A stretch of 64,000 nucleotides of DNA from Dehalococcoidia bacterium (GTDB taxonomy: Bacteria > Chloroflexota > Dehalococcoidia > Tepidiformales > Tepidiformaceae). A program made the position numbers and the translations under genes. Positions 7,349-15,522 of this stretch are shown one piece after another. A model generated the notes under the pieces. That model saw nothing but the letters and a program-made list of their open reading frames with translations. It did no database searches and was not told the DNA's origin. The stretch's first letter is position 1. Each line of letters starts with the position of its first letter. The stretch lies in assembly GCA_022827945.1 (NCBI GenBank), contig JAJEIT010000006.1, positions 62,001 through 126,000 of the forward strand. Reading direction: 5' to 3'.

Positions 7349-7984
7349 ATGGCCGGGGAAGCGAGCGGCCGCTACCTGATCGACGGGCCGGAGGATGCGC
7401 CCACGCTCGTGCTGGCGCACGGGGCGGGGGCGCCCATGGACCACCCGTGGATGGAGACCGTCTCCGGGCTGCTGGCGGACGAGGGGGTGCGCACGGTCCG
7501 CTTCGAGTTCCCCTACATGGCCGCGCGGCGGACGACCGGGAAGCGTCCGGGGTCGAACCCTTCGAAGGTGCTGGAGGCGGCCTGGCGGGAGGTCATCGAC
7601 GACCTCGGGGCGGAGGGGCTGGTCATCGGGGGGAAGTCGATGGGCGGGCGCATCGCGAGCATGGTGGCGGAGGAGGCGGGCGTCGCGGGGGTGGTCTGCC
7701 TCGGGTATCCGTTCCACCCACCGGGGAAGCCCGACCGGCTGCGCACGGCGCACCTCGAGGCGATCGGCACGCCGGTGCTCATCCTGCAGGGCGAACGCGA
7801 CACGTTCGGGCGGCGGGAGGAGGTGGAGGGGTACGCGCTCTCGGGGCAGGTCCGGCTGCACTGGCTTCCCGACGGCGACCACGGGCTCAAGCCGCGCAAG
7901 GCCTCGGGACGGACGGAGGCGGAGAACCTCGCGGAAGCGGTGCGGGAGGCGGCGCGGTTCGTGTTCGAGGTGGCGGGCGGGTAG
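7349..7984 (+). CDS. Alpha/beta hydrolase, KANL3/Tex30-like
   Basis: This 211-residue single-domain hydrolase has LAHGAGAPMDHPWME (oxyanion-hole region), the nucleophile elbow GGKSMGGR with its Ser, LILQGERDTFG carrying the acid and DGDHGLKPR carrying the His, so the triad is complete. The family is described in prokaryotes mostly as hypothetical dienelactone-hydrolase-like proteins. It lies 13 bases after the DUF35 gene and probably belongs to the same operon. Its substrate is unknown; hydrolysis of a thioester or ester made by the upstream pair is possible. Confidence 0.75.
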   Translation: MAGEASGRYLIDGPEDAPTLVLAHGAGAPMDHPWMETVSGLLADEGVRTVRFEFPYMAARRTTGKRPGSNPSKVLEAAWREVIDDLGAEGLVIGGKSMGGRIASMVAEEAGVAGVVCLGYPFHPPGKPDRLRTAHLEAIGTPVLILQGERDTFGRREEVEGYALSGQVRLHWLPDGDHGLKPRKASGRTEAENLAEAVREAARFVFEVAGG

Positions 7985-8023
7985 GTCGGGTCAGGCGATG
8001 CTCGCGTCGAGCGATGGCTTGAA

Positions 8024-8046
8024 ATAGTACCAATAATCGGTACTAT
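8024..8046 (+). promoter_or_regulatory. hicAB-2 promoter and inverted-repeat operator
   Basis: ATAGTACC at 8024-8031 and GGTACTAT at 8039-8046 are perfect 8-bp inverted arms with a 7-base spacer. The right arm contains TACTAT (8041-8046), a -10-like hexamer exactly 6 bases before the hicA TTG. A HicB dimer bound here would block the promoter. Confidence 0.65.
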
Positions 8047-8052
8047 CTCCCC

Positions 8053-8307
8053 TTGAAGCGCAGGCACCGGCAGACTCTCGCTCGGATCTTCGGCCGTCCG
8101 GTCAGCGCCAACATCCCGTGGCGGGACATCGAAGCGCTGTTTGTCGAGCTTGGCGCCGAGATCAGCGAGAGAGCAGGGTCCCGCGTTGGTGTGCGCCTTT
8201 TCGGCGAGCGGCGTGTGTTCCACCGCCCACATCCCTCGCCAAACACGGACAAGGGAGCCGTGGTGAGCATTCGTAACTGGTTGAAGCGGAATGGAGTAGA
8301 GCCATGA
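8053..8307 (+). CDS. hicA: HicA-family toxin (module 2)
   Basis: This 84-residue HicA homologue is clearly paralogous to the toxin at 5247-5516: IPWRDIEALFVELGAEISERAGSR, VFHRPHP and KGAVVSIRNWLKRNGVEP. As in module 1 the usual GSH is GSR. The start is TTG at 8053, placed by the 6-base distance from TACTAT and by homology with module 1; there is no Shine-Dalgarno sequence. It overlaps hicB by four bases. The predicted function is RNA cleavage that blocks translation when HicB is lost. Confidence 0.85.
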   Translation: MKRRHRQTLARIFGRPVSANIPWRDIEALFVELGAEISERAGSRVGVRLFGERRVFHRPHPSPNTDKGAVVSIRNWLKRNGVEP

Positions 8308-8636
8308 AGACCAACATCATGGAGATTGACGGCTACCACGCCGTCATTCAGTTCGACCCAGAGATCGACATGTTCCGTGGAGAGTTTCTAGACCTGAACG
8401 GCGGGGCCGACTTCTACGCCCAGGACGTTTCCGGGCTCAGGAAAGAGGGGGCGGCTTCGCTCCATGTGTTTCTCGAGATGTGCACAGAGGACGGCGTCGA
8501 GCCCCGACGCCGCTACTCGGGACGGTTCAACGTGCGCCTCCAGCCGGAGTTGCATGCAAGCGTCTCCGTCGCCGCCGCCGCGGAAGGGAAGAGCCTCAAC
8601 CAGTGGGTCGCCGATGCGCTCAGCGACCACGTCTGA
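8304..8636 (+). CDS. hicB: HicB-family antitoxin (module 2)
   Basis: This 110-residue antitoxin matches module 1 in design. The N-terminal HicB domain (YHAVIQFDPEIDMFRGEFLDL) is followed by an RHH DNA-binding segment with FNVRLQPELHASV and KSLNQWVADAL. Start ATG overlaps the toxin stop (ATGA). It should neutralise the upstream HicA and repress the 8024-8046 operator. Identity to module 1 is moderate by eye, so the two pairs are diverged paralogues, not a recent duplication. Confidence 0.87.
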   Translation: MKTNIMEIDGYHAVIQFDPEIDMFRGEFLDLNGGADFYAQDVSGLRKEGAASLHVFLEMCTEDGVEPRRRYSGRFNVRLQPELHASVSVAAAAEGKSLNQWVADALSDHV

Positions 8637-8645
8637 CCAGCGGCT

Positions 8646-9296
8646 TCAAGCGATCGGCTTGTCGCGGGAGCCCCAGGCGTCCCAGTGGATGACCTCGGAG
8701 ACCGGCGGGCGCTCGACGGGCTTGAAGTTGTCGTCACCGGTGAAGTAGGCGACGGGGAAGAGGGTCGCCTGGCTGACGGTGTCGGGAATGGCGAGGAGGT
8801 TGGCGACCTCTTCGGCATAGCGGAGGTGGATGCCGGTCCAGGCGGTGCCCAGCCCGCGCGTGCGGAGCGCCATCTGGAGCGACCATGCGGCGGGCAGGAT
8901 CTGGCCGTAGAGGCTCGCCTGGGCGCCCTGCCCGTCGTTCTCCGCGCGCCCCTCGATGCAGGGGATGATGAGGGCCGGGCAGCGGTGGATGTTGTCGGCA
9001 AGGTAGGCGATGACGGGGCGCATGGGGCGGGCGCCGGCGAACTCGTAGAAGCCCTCGCGGTAGAGGCCGCCGATGACATCGCGCTTCGCTTCGTCGGTCA
9101 CGACCATGAAGTGCCAGCGACGGGCCTCGCCGCCGCCGGGGGCGGCCTGGATGGCGATCCCGATGCACTCCTCGATGACCTCGGGCTCGACGGGCCGGTC
9201 GAAGTCGAGGCGGCGGCGCACGGAGCGGGTGGTCGTAAGGACGTGGTCGACGCTGTCGCGGTCGTAGGGGCGGTGCTTGTCGTCGGGAAGGCTCAT
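8646..9296 (-). CDS. Nitroreductase-family FMN oxidoreductase
   Basis: This 216-residue nitroreductase-fold protein has TTRSVRRRLDFDRPVEPEVI at the N-terminus (FMN-phosphate-binding Arg residues), AIQAAPGGGEARRWHFMVV, and GLGTAWTGIHL with the C-terminal flavin-binding region. These enzymes reduce nitro groups, enones, quinones or related substrates with NAD(P)H. ATG at 9296 is preferred over an in-frame ATG at 9308, because the latter lies inside the -10-like CAGAAT. It is divergent from the SDR gene and shares a mirrored promoter element with it. The substrate is unknown. Confidence 0.82.
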   Translation of the reverse strand: MSLPDDKHRPYDRDSVDHVLTTTRSVRRRLDFDRPVEPEVIEECIGIAIQAAPGGGEARRWHFMVVTDEAKRDVIGGLYREGFYEFAGARPMRPVIAYLADNIHRCPALIIPCIEGRAENDGQGAQASLYGQILPAAWSLQMALRTRGLGTAWTGIHLRYAEEVANLLAIPDTVSQATLFPVAYFTGDDNFKPVERPPVSEVIHWDAWGSRDKPIA

Positions 9297-9306
9297 GGGG
9301 AGCGCC

Positions 9307-9371
9307 ATTCTGCCACGCGGGAGGGGCGGCGGGCGGGGCGCGCTCGCGCCTTCGGGGGCGGGTGGCAGAAT
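9307..9371. promoter_or_regulatory. Divergent promoter region with mirrored 10-bp element
   Basis: GTGGCAGAAT occurs on the plus strand at 9362-9371 and on the minus strand at 9316-9307. Each copy carries CAGAAT at a -10-like place for the outward gene: the nitroreductase ATG is 10 bases further on, while the SDR gene has a 72-base leader with GAGGAG before its ATG. The symmetry suggests co-regulation. Confidence 0.45.
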
Positions 9372-9443
9372 GAGGCGGCTTTGTGAATACACGGGCCGCG
9401 AGCGCCCGCGAGACCAGAACCAACAGGGCAGAGGAGAACCGAG

Positions 9444-10373
9444 ATGGCGGATCGACTGAAGGATCGCGTGGCGATCGTTACCGGCGCGGGCCGGGGCATC
9501 GGCGCCTCGATCGCGAAGCTGATGGCGTCGGAAGGCGCGGCGGTGGTCGTGAACGACCTCGGCGGCAGCGTCGACGGTGAGGGCGCGGACGACGCGCCGG
9601 CGCGCGAGGTCGTGCGCGAGATCGAAGCGGCCGGCGGCAGGGCCGTCGCCAACTTCGACGACGTCTCGGACTACGACGCGTCGGAGCAAATCATCCGCAC
9701 GGCGCTGAACGAGTACGGGTCGCTCGACATCCTCTGCAACGTCGCCGGCATCCTCCGCGACCGCATGATCTTCAACATGAACGAGGCCGAGTGGGACGCG
9801 GTCATCGCGGTCCACCTGAAGGGCACGTTCAACACCTCCAAGTACGCGTCGATCTACTGGCGGCAAGAGCGCAAGGGCGACTACCGGCTGATCAATTTCA
9901 CCTCGGTTTCCGGGCTTTCAGGGTCGCCCGGGCAGCCGAATTACGCCGCGGCCAAGCTCGGCATCGTGGGGCTGACGTACTCGTGCGCGAACGCGCTCGG
10001 CCGCTACGGCGTGACCGCGAACGCGATCAGCCCGGGCGCGGCGACGCGCATGGGCGACACGATTCCCCCCGAGCGGCGTCGACAGCTCGATGCGGCCCAG
10101 CAGCGCGCAGCGGAAGATCGCGCGCGGGAGATGTCGCCGGACAACGTAGCGCCGCCGGTCGTGTACCTGGCAAGCACGGAGTCGGGCTGGATCAACGGGC
10201 AGGTGATCGGAGCCTCCGGCTACCAGGTGTCGCTGTTCAACACGCCCGACATGATCCGTCAGATCCAGGGCAAGGAGCCGTGGACGGTGGACGATATGTT
10301 CCAGCGCATGCCCGCGGTCTTCAGGCCGGCGATCGAGGGGCTGAACTTCTACCAGCGCGCGCAGTCGAGCTAG
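9444..10373 (+). CDS. Short-chain dehydrogenase/reductase
   Basis: This 309-residue classical SDR has the cofactor motif TGAGRGIG at 13-20, NVAG near 99-102, and catalytic Ser154, Tyr167 and Lys171 (FTSVSG and YAAAK). Its first 200 residues resemble the hydroxyacyl-CoA dehydrogenase half of peroxisomal-type multifunctional enzyme 2, including the NDLGGS segment after the Rossmann motif. Oxidation of a 3-hydroxyacyl-CoA is therefore plausible and would fit the thiolase-type gene nearby. Start ATG is preceded by GAGGAGAACCGAG. The protein is longer than minimal SDRs, with a C-terminal extension after residue 230. Confidence 0.85.
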   Translation: MADRLKDRVAIVTGAGRGIGASIAKLMASEGAAVVVNDLGGSVDGEGADDAPAREVVREIEAAGGRAVANFDDVSDYDASEQIIRTALNEYGSLDILCNVAGILRDRMIFNMNEAEWDAVIAVHLKGTFNTSKYASIYWRQERKGDYRLINFTSVSGLSGSPGQPNYAAAKLGIVGLTYSCANALGRYGVTANAISPGAATRMGDTIPPERRRQLDAAQQRAAEDRAREMSPDNVAPPVVYLASTESGWINGQVIGASGYQVSLFNTPDMIRQIQGKEPWTVDDMFQRMPAVFRPAIEGLNFYQRAQSS

Positions 10374-10383
10374 CGAGGGCCCG

Positions 10384-11010
10384 ATGTCCGGCGACCGCGC
10401 GGTCCTGTTCGACTTCGGCGGCGTGCTCCTGCGCCAGGACTGGGACGAGTACGACGCGTTCTGCGAGCGGAACGGCCTGCCCGCGCGGGCGCTGCGGCGC
10501 GCCCTCTACGGCACGGACGCGTGGCGGGACCTACAGACGGGACGCATCAGCGATCGCTCGATCTGGCGGGCGGCGGCGATCGCGTCGCTGGCGGAGCACT
10601 GTGGCGAGCGCGCGGAAGGGCTCTTCGAAGAGTGGTACGCGCGGCCAATCCGGGTGCACCAGCCGAACATCGACCTGGCGAATGCGCTGGCGGCGGCGGG
10701 GGTGCGGGTGGGGCTGCTGAGCAACGCCGCTCCCGACCTCGAGACGCGGATCACAGAACAGTTCGGCGTCGAGGTGAACTGGACAGACCGGGTGATCTCG
10801 GGGCTGGTCGGGCTGGCGAAGCCGGACCCGGCCATCTACCACCTCGCGGCGGAGCGCATCGGCCTTCCCGAGGAGGCCTGCTTCTTCATCGACGACCTCG
10901 CGGAGAACGTCGAGGCGGCGCGCGGGGTGGGGATGCGGGCGCACCACTTCCAGGGCGACTACGCAGCGCTGCAGGCGGACCTGCGGGCGGCGGGGTACGA
11001 GTGGGAGTAG
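10384..11010 (+). CDS. HAD-IA family phosphatase
   Basis: This 208-residue HAD hydrolase has motif I FDFGGVLL with the nucleophile Asp but Gly in place of the second Asp, as in the YihX/epoxide-hydrolase-N-terminal group. It has motif II GLLSNA, Lys in LAKPDPAIY and motif III FFIDDLAENVEAA. The helical cap lies between motifs I and II. Predicted to hydrolyse a small phosphomonoester. It follows the SDR by 10 bases and is likely in its transcript. The substrate is unknown. Confidence 0.85.
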   Translation: MSGDRAVLFDFGGVLLRQDWDEYDAFCERNGLPARALRRALYGTDAWRDLQTGRISDRSIWRAAAIASLAEHCGERAEGLFEEWYARPIRVHQPNIDLANALAAAGVRVGLLSNAAPDLETRITEQFGVEVNWTDRVISGLVGLAKPDPAIYHLAAERIGLPEEACFFIDDLAENVEAARGVGMRAHHFQGDYAALQADLRAAGYEWE

Positions 11011-11027
11011 CCGAGGCCGGGACGCCC

Positions 11028-11840
11028 CTATTGGCCAGGAAGGACACGCACCGAGGCGATGAGGGCGTTCACCAGCACCTGAAAGCGGAGCCGGACACCG
11101 GCCGAGAGATCGTCCCGCAGGTGCGGTCTCACGATCCCCTGCGTGTGGACAAAATTGAGACTGCCCCGGCCCTGGAAGTCCTGGACGGACGTACCCGAAT
11201 CTCCGTCTGAGGCCCAGGAGAGGCCGCCGACGAGGCGCAAGCCCTCGGGGATCGTGAAGATGAAGGCGCCGAGCTGCCACTCAGTGCGACCGTCGCCCTC
11301 GACGATCCTGCCCGCGTAGATAAGGGGACGCTCGCCACGCCTGTGGGTGATGCCGCCCTCGAGGTTGGAAGGGACGCCATCGACGCCCCCCGTGACCGCT
11401 CGAACCTCGAAACGATGGCCGGTGTCGCTGCTGAGACCGGTAAGGCGGAAGGCGCGGGTCGCCGGGTCGCTGCCGGGGATGTCCGTCCACGGGCCCCACG
11501 GGTCCCGGCGAGATTCGTCGCTGTTCCAGGTCGCCGTCCGGTACTGCCACCCGGTGACGTTGTCGGGGCCACCCACCCACTCCAGGACGAGCGAGTCGGG
11601 GGAGCCATCGGATACCACAACCAGGCAGGGGCCGCCTTCGGGCACCGTGTCGCCCGACCCCCTGTACGCCAGGCAGGTCTCCATCGTGAGCGTCGAAGTC
11701 GGAGTGACGACCGCCTCCCCACCACCCGTTCTCACGGCCTGAAGAATCCCCACGGCCACTGCCGCCGCAACCGCCACGCCCACGACGACGCCGACCCACA
11801 CCAGCCGTAGTGCTCCGCGCATGCGCTCCATGAGCGCCAT
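11028..11840 (-). CDS. Membrane-anchored protein with fibronectin type III-like domain
   Basis: Unrecognised protein of about 270 residues. The N-terminus has one transmembrane helix (VWVGVVVGVAVAAAVAVGIL), followed by a Cys-containing linker and a beta-rich domain. LVLEWVGGPDNVTGWQYR through RAFRLTGLSSDTGHRFEVRAV is the usual fibronectin III pattern. The remainder is predicted extracellular. The start is uncertain. An ATG at 11903 abuts the trkH stop directly (TAGATG) and would add a polar N-terminus; ATG at 11840 places the membrane helix near the N-terminus and was chosen. It may be translationally coupled to trkH. The function is unknown. Confidence 0.6.
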   Translation of the reverse strand: MALMERMRGALRLVWVGVVVGVAVAAAVAVGILQAVRTGGGEAVVTPTSTLTMETCLAYRGSGDTVPEGGPCLVVVSDGSPDSLVLEWVGGPDNVTGWQYRTATWNSDESRRDPWGPWTDIPGSDPATRAFRLTGLSSDTGHRFEVRAVTGGVDGVPSNLEGGITHRRGERPLIYAGRIVEGDGRTEWQLGAFIFTIPEGLRLVGGLSWASDGDSGTSVQDFQGRGSLNFVHTQGIVRPHLRDDLSAGVRLRFQVLVNALIASVRVLPGQ

Positions 11841-11903
11841 CCTAGAACCGCAGCCAGGAGATCTGCCTGCTCGACGGTCGTGGCTGCCAGGGTCAAAGGG
11901 CAT

Positions 11904-13322
11904 CTAGCCGAAGCGGATGCTGTCCTCGACGTGACGCATGGGAGGCTGGCGGCGCTCACGCGCCATCTGGATGACGAGCAGGAGCGGTCCGAAGCGGCCG
12001 AGCAGCATGCCCGTGATGAGGAGGCCTCGCTCCCACGCACCCGCCTCCGCGGTCTGGCCGACGGACCAGCCCGAGAGGGTGACGGCGGAGATGCCCTCGA
12101 AAAGCGCGTCGATGGGGGCGGCGTGGGAGGCCGCGATGATGCCCGCGCAAAGGAAGGTGACGGCCCCGCCGAAGAGGAAGGTGATGGCAAGGGCGTGGCG
12201 GAAGGCGGAGGCCGGCAGCTCGCTGCCGAGGAGGGAGAGGCGGTCGCGGCCCGCGAGGGCGTTCAGGAGGCCGGTCGCAAGGACGGCGATGGTCGCGACC
12301 TTGAGGCCGCCGCTGACGGAGCCCGCAGCGCCGCCGATCAGCATCAAGCCCGTGCCGAACACCTTGCTCTCTTCGCGGAAGGCGGCGGTGTCGAGCGTCG
12401 TGAAGCCGGTTGTGCGGGCGGATGACTCGAAGAGGGCGAGGAAGGGACGGCGCCAGCCGGGCTCGGCGGCGAGGGTGGCCGGGTTGGTCCACTCACCTAT
12501 CAGGAGCACCCCCGCGCCCCCGACCAGCACAACCGCCATCGCGACGAGGATGACGCGTGTGTCGAGGGGCAGGCGGCGGAGGGAGCGGCGGGAGGCGTAG
12601 AGCGCCAGGGGAATGGGTCCGATCGCGCCCAGCATCGCGAGGGCGCCCGTGACGGCCAGGACGGGCACGTCGTCGTGGAAGGCGGCGTAGCCGCTCTCGG
12701 GGAGGGCGAAGCCGGTGTTGTTGAAGGCGCTGACGGCGTGGAACGGTCCCCACCAGAGGGCGCGGTCGGCGGGGACGTCGGCGGCGAGCATGACGAGGAA
12801 GAGGGCGACCGCGCCGACAGCCTGCGTGGCCAAGGCCGCCACGAGGACGGTCCGGACGACGGGAATCACCTCGCCGATGCCGGGCACGCCCCGGAAGAGG
12901 CGCTTCATGCCGGAGTCGCGCATTCCCAGGCGGCGTCCGAGGAGCCAGAGGATGACGGTCGCACCGACGAGATAGAGCAGGCCCCCGGAGACGGTCAGGG
13001 CGGCGAGGATGCCCTCGCCGAGGAGCGTCCAGTGCTCCTGCACCGGCACGGTGGCGAGCCCCGTGAGGGTGACGGCGGAAACGCTCGTGAAGAACGCATC
13101 GGCGGCGGTCGTGTGGGCGGTGGAGGCGGCCGGGGCGAGGAGGAGGAGGGTGCCGGCGGCCAGCAGGAGGGCGTAGGCGAGGACGGAGAGGATGGCGCCG
13201 CTGCGGGGCCAGCGCAGCCAGCGGGACATGCGCCGGTAGAGGGAGGAGGGGATCGCGAGGCGTTGGTCAGCCTCGACTCCGGCAGGGGCACCGTCCCCAG
13301 CGGGCTGTCGAGCGGTTACCAT
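11904..13322 (-). CDS. TrkH/KtrB-type potassium transporter subunit
   Basis: This 472-residue polytopic membrane protein of the Trk/Ktr/HKT superfamily has four pore-loop repeats: SVSAVTLTGLAT, AVSAFNNTGFAL, ESSARTTGFTTLD and GISAVTLSGWSVG, each with the selectivity-filter Gly (the last also Gly), flanked by membrane helices. It should carry K+ or Na+ inward with a cytoplasmic TrkA/KtrA nucleotide-gating ring, but no such partner gene lies nearby. ATG at 13322 has no Shine-Dalgarno sequence; CAGACT lies 7 bases upstream, fitting a leaderless start. Confidence 0.9.
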   Translation of the reverse strand: MVTARQPAGDGAPAGVEADQRLAIPSSLYRRMSRWLRWPRSGAILSVLAYALLLAAGTLLLLAPAASTAHTTAADAFFTSVSAVTLTGLATVPVQEHWTLLGEGILAALTVSGGLLYLVGATVILWLLGRRLGMRDSGMKRLFRGVPGIGEVIPVVRTVLVAALATQAVGAVALFLVMLAADVPADRALWWGPFHAVSAFNNTGFALPESGYAAFHDDVPVLAVTGALAMLGAIGPIPLALYASRRSLRRLPLDTRVILVAMAVVLVGGAGVLLIGEWTNPATLAAEPGWRRPFLALFESSARTTGFTTLDTAAFREESKVFGTGLMLIGGAAGSVSGGLKVATIAVLATGLLNALAGRDRLSLLGSELPASAFRHALAITFLFGGAVTFLCAGIIAASHAAPIDALFEGISAVTLSGWSVGQTAEAGAWERGLLITGMLLGRFGPLLLVIQMARERRQPPMRHVEDSIRFG

Positions 13323-13329
13323 CGCCCGC

Positions 13330-13335
13330 AGTCTG
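13330..13335 (-). promoter_or_regulatory. -10-like element of trkH, leaderless spacing
   Basis: Minus-strand CAGACT lies 7 bases before the trkH ATG, the spacing seen at many other genes in this window. Confidence 0.4.
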
Positions 13336-13390
13336 TGATCGGTCCGCGGGTGGGGTCAATCGGCGGCGGTCACGCGGGAGGAGTCGAGCG

Positions 13391-14332
13391 ATGGCAGTCA
13401 CCCTGGGCGATGGCGATTTTCGGTACGAGGTAGTCGAGGGCTGGGAGCAGCTTCCCGAAGGGGTCACGCTGCGGGAGACGCCCGGCGTGGCCGTCAATTC
13501 GCGCGACGAGGTGTTCCTCCTGACGCGCAACACGGACTACCCGGTCATGGTCTTCGACCAGCAAGGGAGCTTCCTGCGCAGCTTCGGGCGGGGCGTGTTC
13601 GACGCGCGCACGCACGGCATGTTCATCGGCGCTGACGAGGCCGTCTGGTGCGTCGACGACGGGACGCACTCGATCACGAAGTGGTCGCAGGAGGGGGAAC
13701 TGTTGCTGACGCTCGGGGGCGACCCCGCGCCAATCTGGAGCGGCGCGCCCTTCAACCGGCCGACGCATGCGGCGGTCTCGCCCGCCAGCGGCGACCTCTA
13801 CATCACGGACGGCTACGGGAACTCGAACGTGCATCGCTACACGGCCGAAGGCGAGCACGTGCTCTCGTGGGGCGGCCCGGGCATCGATGCAGGGCAGTTC
13901 ATCCGGCCCCACAACGTGGCGGTGGACGATGAGGAGCGGGTTTACGTGGCCGACCGCGAGGCCCATCGCGTGCAGGTCTTCGACTCCGAGGGGAATTTCC
14001 TCGAGATGTGGAACAACATCCACCGGCCCGACGGGATGGTGCTGGGCCCGGACGGGAACATCTACATCGGCGAGCTGAACGGGATGGGCGGCATGGAGGG
14101 GTGCCCGGGGCTGGGCCACCGCGTCAGCATCCTCAGCCGCGGGGGCGACCTGCTGGCGCGCTTCGGGGACGAGGAGGAGGGCGAGGGGCCCGGTCAGTTC
14201 ATCGCGCCGCACGGCGTGGCCGTGGACTCGCACGGCGACATCTACGTGGGAGAGGTGTCGTTCAGCATCGTGGGCCGCACGCTGGACCCGCCGCGCGAGC
14301 TGAAGAGCTTCACGAAACTGCGCCGGCTGTAG
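13391..14332 (+). CDS. NHL-repeat beta-propeller protein (PAL-like)
   Basis: This 313-residue protein consists of NHL-type repeats: VAVNSRDEVFLLTR, AAVSPASGDLYITDGYGN, HNVAVDDEERVYVADREAHRVQVFD and HGVAVDSHGDIYVGEV are successive blades. Each typically has a His/Asp pair near the blade turn. It resembles the peptidyl-alpha-hydroxyglycine amidating-lyase propeller, but lyase activity cannot be claimed. No signal peptide is seen, so it should be cytoplasmic. It starts with GGAGGAG upstream and ends four bases before the histidine decarboxylase gene, making a three-gene unit with the ACT protein. Confidence 0.75.
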   Translation: MAVTLGDGDFRYEVVEGWEQLPEGVTLRETPGVAVNSRDEVFLLTRNTDYPVMVFDQQGSFLRSFGRGVFDARTHGMFIGADEAVWCVDDGTHSITKWSQEGELLLTLGGDPAPIWSGAPFNRPTHAAVSPASGDLYITDGYGNSNVHRYTAEGEHVLSWGGPGIDAGQFIRPHNVAVDDEERVYVADREAHRVQVFDSEGNFLEMWNNIHRPDGMVLGPDGNIYIGELNGMGGMEGCPGLGHRVSILSRGGDLLARFGDEEEGEGPGQFIAPHGVAVDSHGDIYVGEVSFSIVGRTLDPPRELKSFTKLRRL

Positions 14333-14336
14333 CCCG

Positions 14337-15512
14337 ATGTCCGGGCGACCGCGCGCATCGGGAGAGCACGCGTCTGTGGGAATGGGCGCACCGCGCCCCG
14401 AGACCCGCGCGCGGCTCGAAGCCCTTCACGAGGCCCTGGAAGCGGCCACGCAACGACAGGCCGGCTACCCCGCGAACCTCGTCTACGACTACTCCGCCCT
14501 CACGCCGTTCCTGCGCTACTCGCTCAACAACATCGGCGACCCCTTCCACGAGAGCAACTACCAGGTCAACACGCGGGATATCGAGCGCGAGGTCGTGGCG
14601 ACGTTCGCGGACCTCGTGCGCCTGCCGCAGGAGGAGGCGTGGGGCTACGTCACCTCGGGCGGCACCGAGGGCAACATGTACGGGCTCTACCTGGCGCGGA
14701 AGCTGCACCCGGAAGGCATCGTCTACTTCTCGCAGGACACCCACTACAGCGTGCTCAAGAACCTGAGCGTCCTGAACATGCGGAACATCATGATCAAGAG
14801 CCAGGAGAACGGCGAGCTCGACTACGACGACCTCCACGAGACCGTGCGCATCCACCGCGACACGCCGGTCATCGTCATGGCGAACATCGGCACGACGATG
14901 AAGGGCGCCATCGATGACCTCGGGCGGGTAAAGGCCATCTTCGACGACCTCGCCATCACGAATCACTACGTCCACGCCGACGCGGCGCTCAGCGGCTTGA
15001 TCCTGCCGTTCGTCGACGACCCGCAGCCGTACGGGTTCGACGCAGGCATCGACAGCATCTCGCTGAGCGGGCACAAGGTGATCGGCGCGCCCCTGCCCTG
15101 CGGCGTCGTTCTGACGAAGAGCGACTATGTGAACACCGTCGCGCGCTCGGTCGAGTACCTGGGCACGCTCGATACGACCGTGCCGGGATCGCGTAGCGGA
15201 TTTACGCCCCTCATCCTCTGGTACGCCCTGGAGCACTACGGCCCCGACGGTCTGCGAAGGCTCGTAGGGGACATGCTCGACACGGCGGCGTACGCGGTCG
15301 AGCGCTTCAACGCGACGGGAATCCCAGCGTGGCGCAACCGGAACTCGGTGACGGTGGTCTTCCCGAGACCCGCGGAAGAGGTCGTTCAGGCGTGGCAGCT
15401 GGCGCCGCTCGGCGACATCGCGCACGTCATCACGATGCCGCACGTCACGCGCGGGATGGTCGACGAGATCGTGGACGCCTGCGCAGGGAGCGGCGGCGCC
15501 ACGGCGACATGA
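14337..15512 (+). CDS. hdc: PLP-dependent histidine decarboxylase-like enzyme
   Basis: This 391-residue group II PLP decarboxylase resembles the PLP-dependent histidine decarboxylases of Gram-negative bacteria. Family-typical motifs are YVTSGGTEGNMYGLYLARK, FSQDTHYSVLKN, ANIGTTMKGAIDD, HADAALSGLILPFVD and the Schiff-base site SLSGHK with Lys247. It should convert histidine to histamine, though serine or other amino-acid decarboxylation is possible in this group. ATG at 14337 lies just after the NHL gene; an alternative start at Met16 would shorten the poorly conserved N-terminus. The double-ACT protein directly downstream may sense an amino acid. Confidence 0.82.
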   Translation: MSGRPRASGEHASVGMGAPRPETRARLEALHEALEAATQRQAGYPANLVYDYSALTPFLRYSLNNIGDPFHESNYQVNTRDIEREVVATFADLVRLPQEEAWGYVTSGGTEGNMYGLYLARKLHPEGIVYFSQDTHYSVLKNLSVLNMRNIMIKSQENGELDYDDLHETVRIHRDTPVIVMANIGTTMKGAIDDLGRVKAIFDDLAITNHYVHADAALSGLILPFVDDPQPYGFDAGIDSISLSGHKVIGAPLPCGVVLTKSDYVNTVARSVEYLGTLDTTVPGSRSGFTPLILWYALEHYGPDGLRRLVGDMLDTAAYAVERFNATGIPAWRNRNSVTVVFPRPAEEVVQAWQLAPLGDIAHVITMPHVTRGMVDEIVDACAGSGGATAT

Positions 15513-15522
15513 GGGGACTCCA

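Noticed and set aside
9297-9308. ATG 9308 as nitroreductase start
   Set aside because: It overlaps the mirrored CAGAAT element, so it would not be on the transcript if that promoter is used. ATG 9296 fits better.
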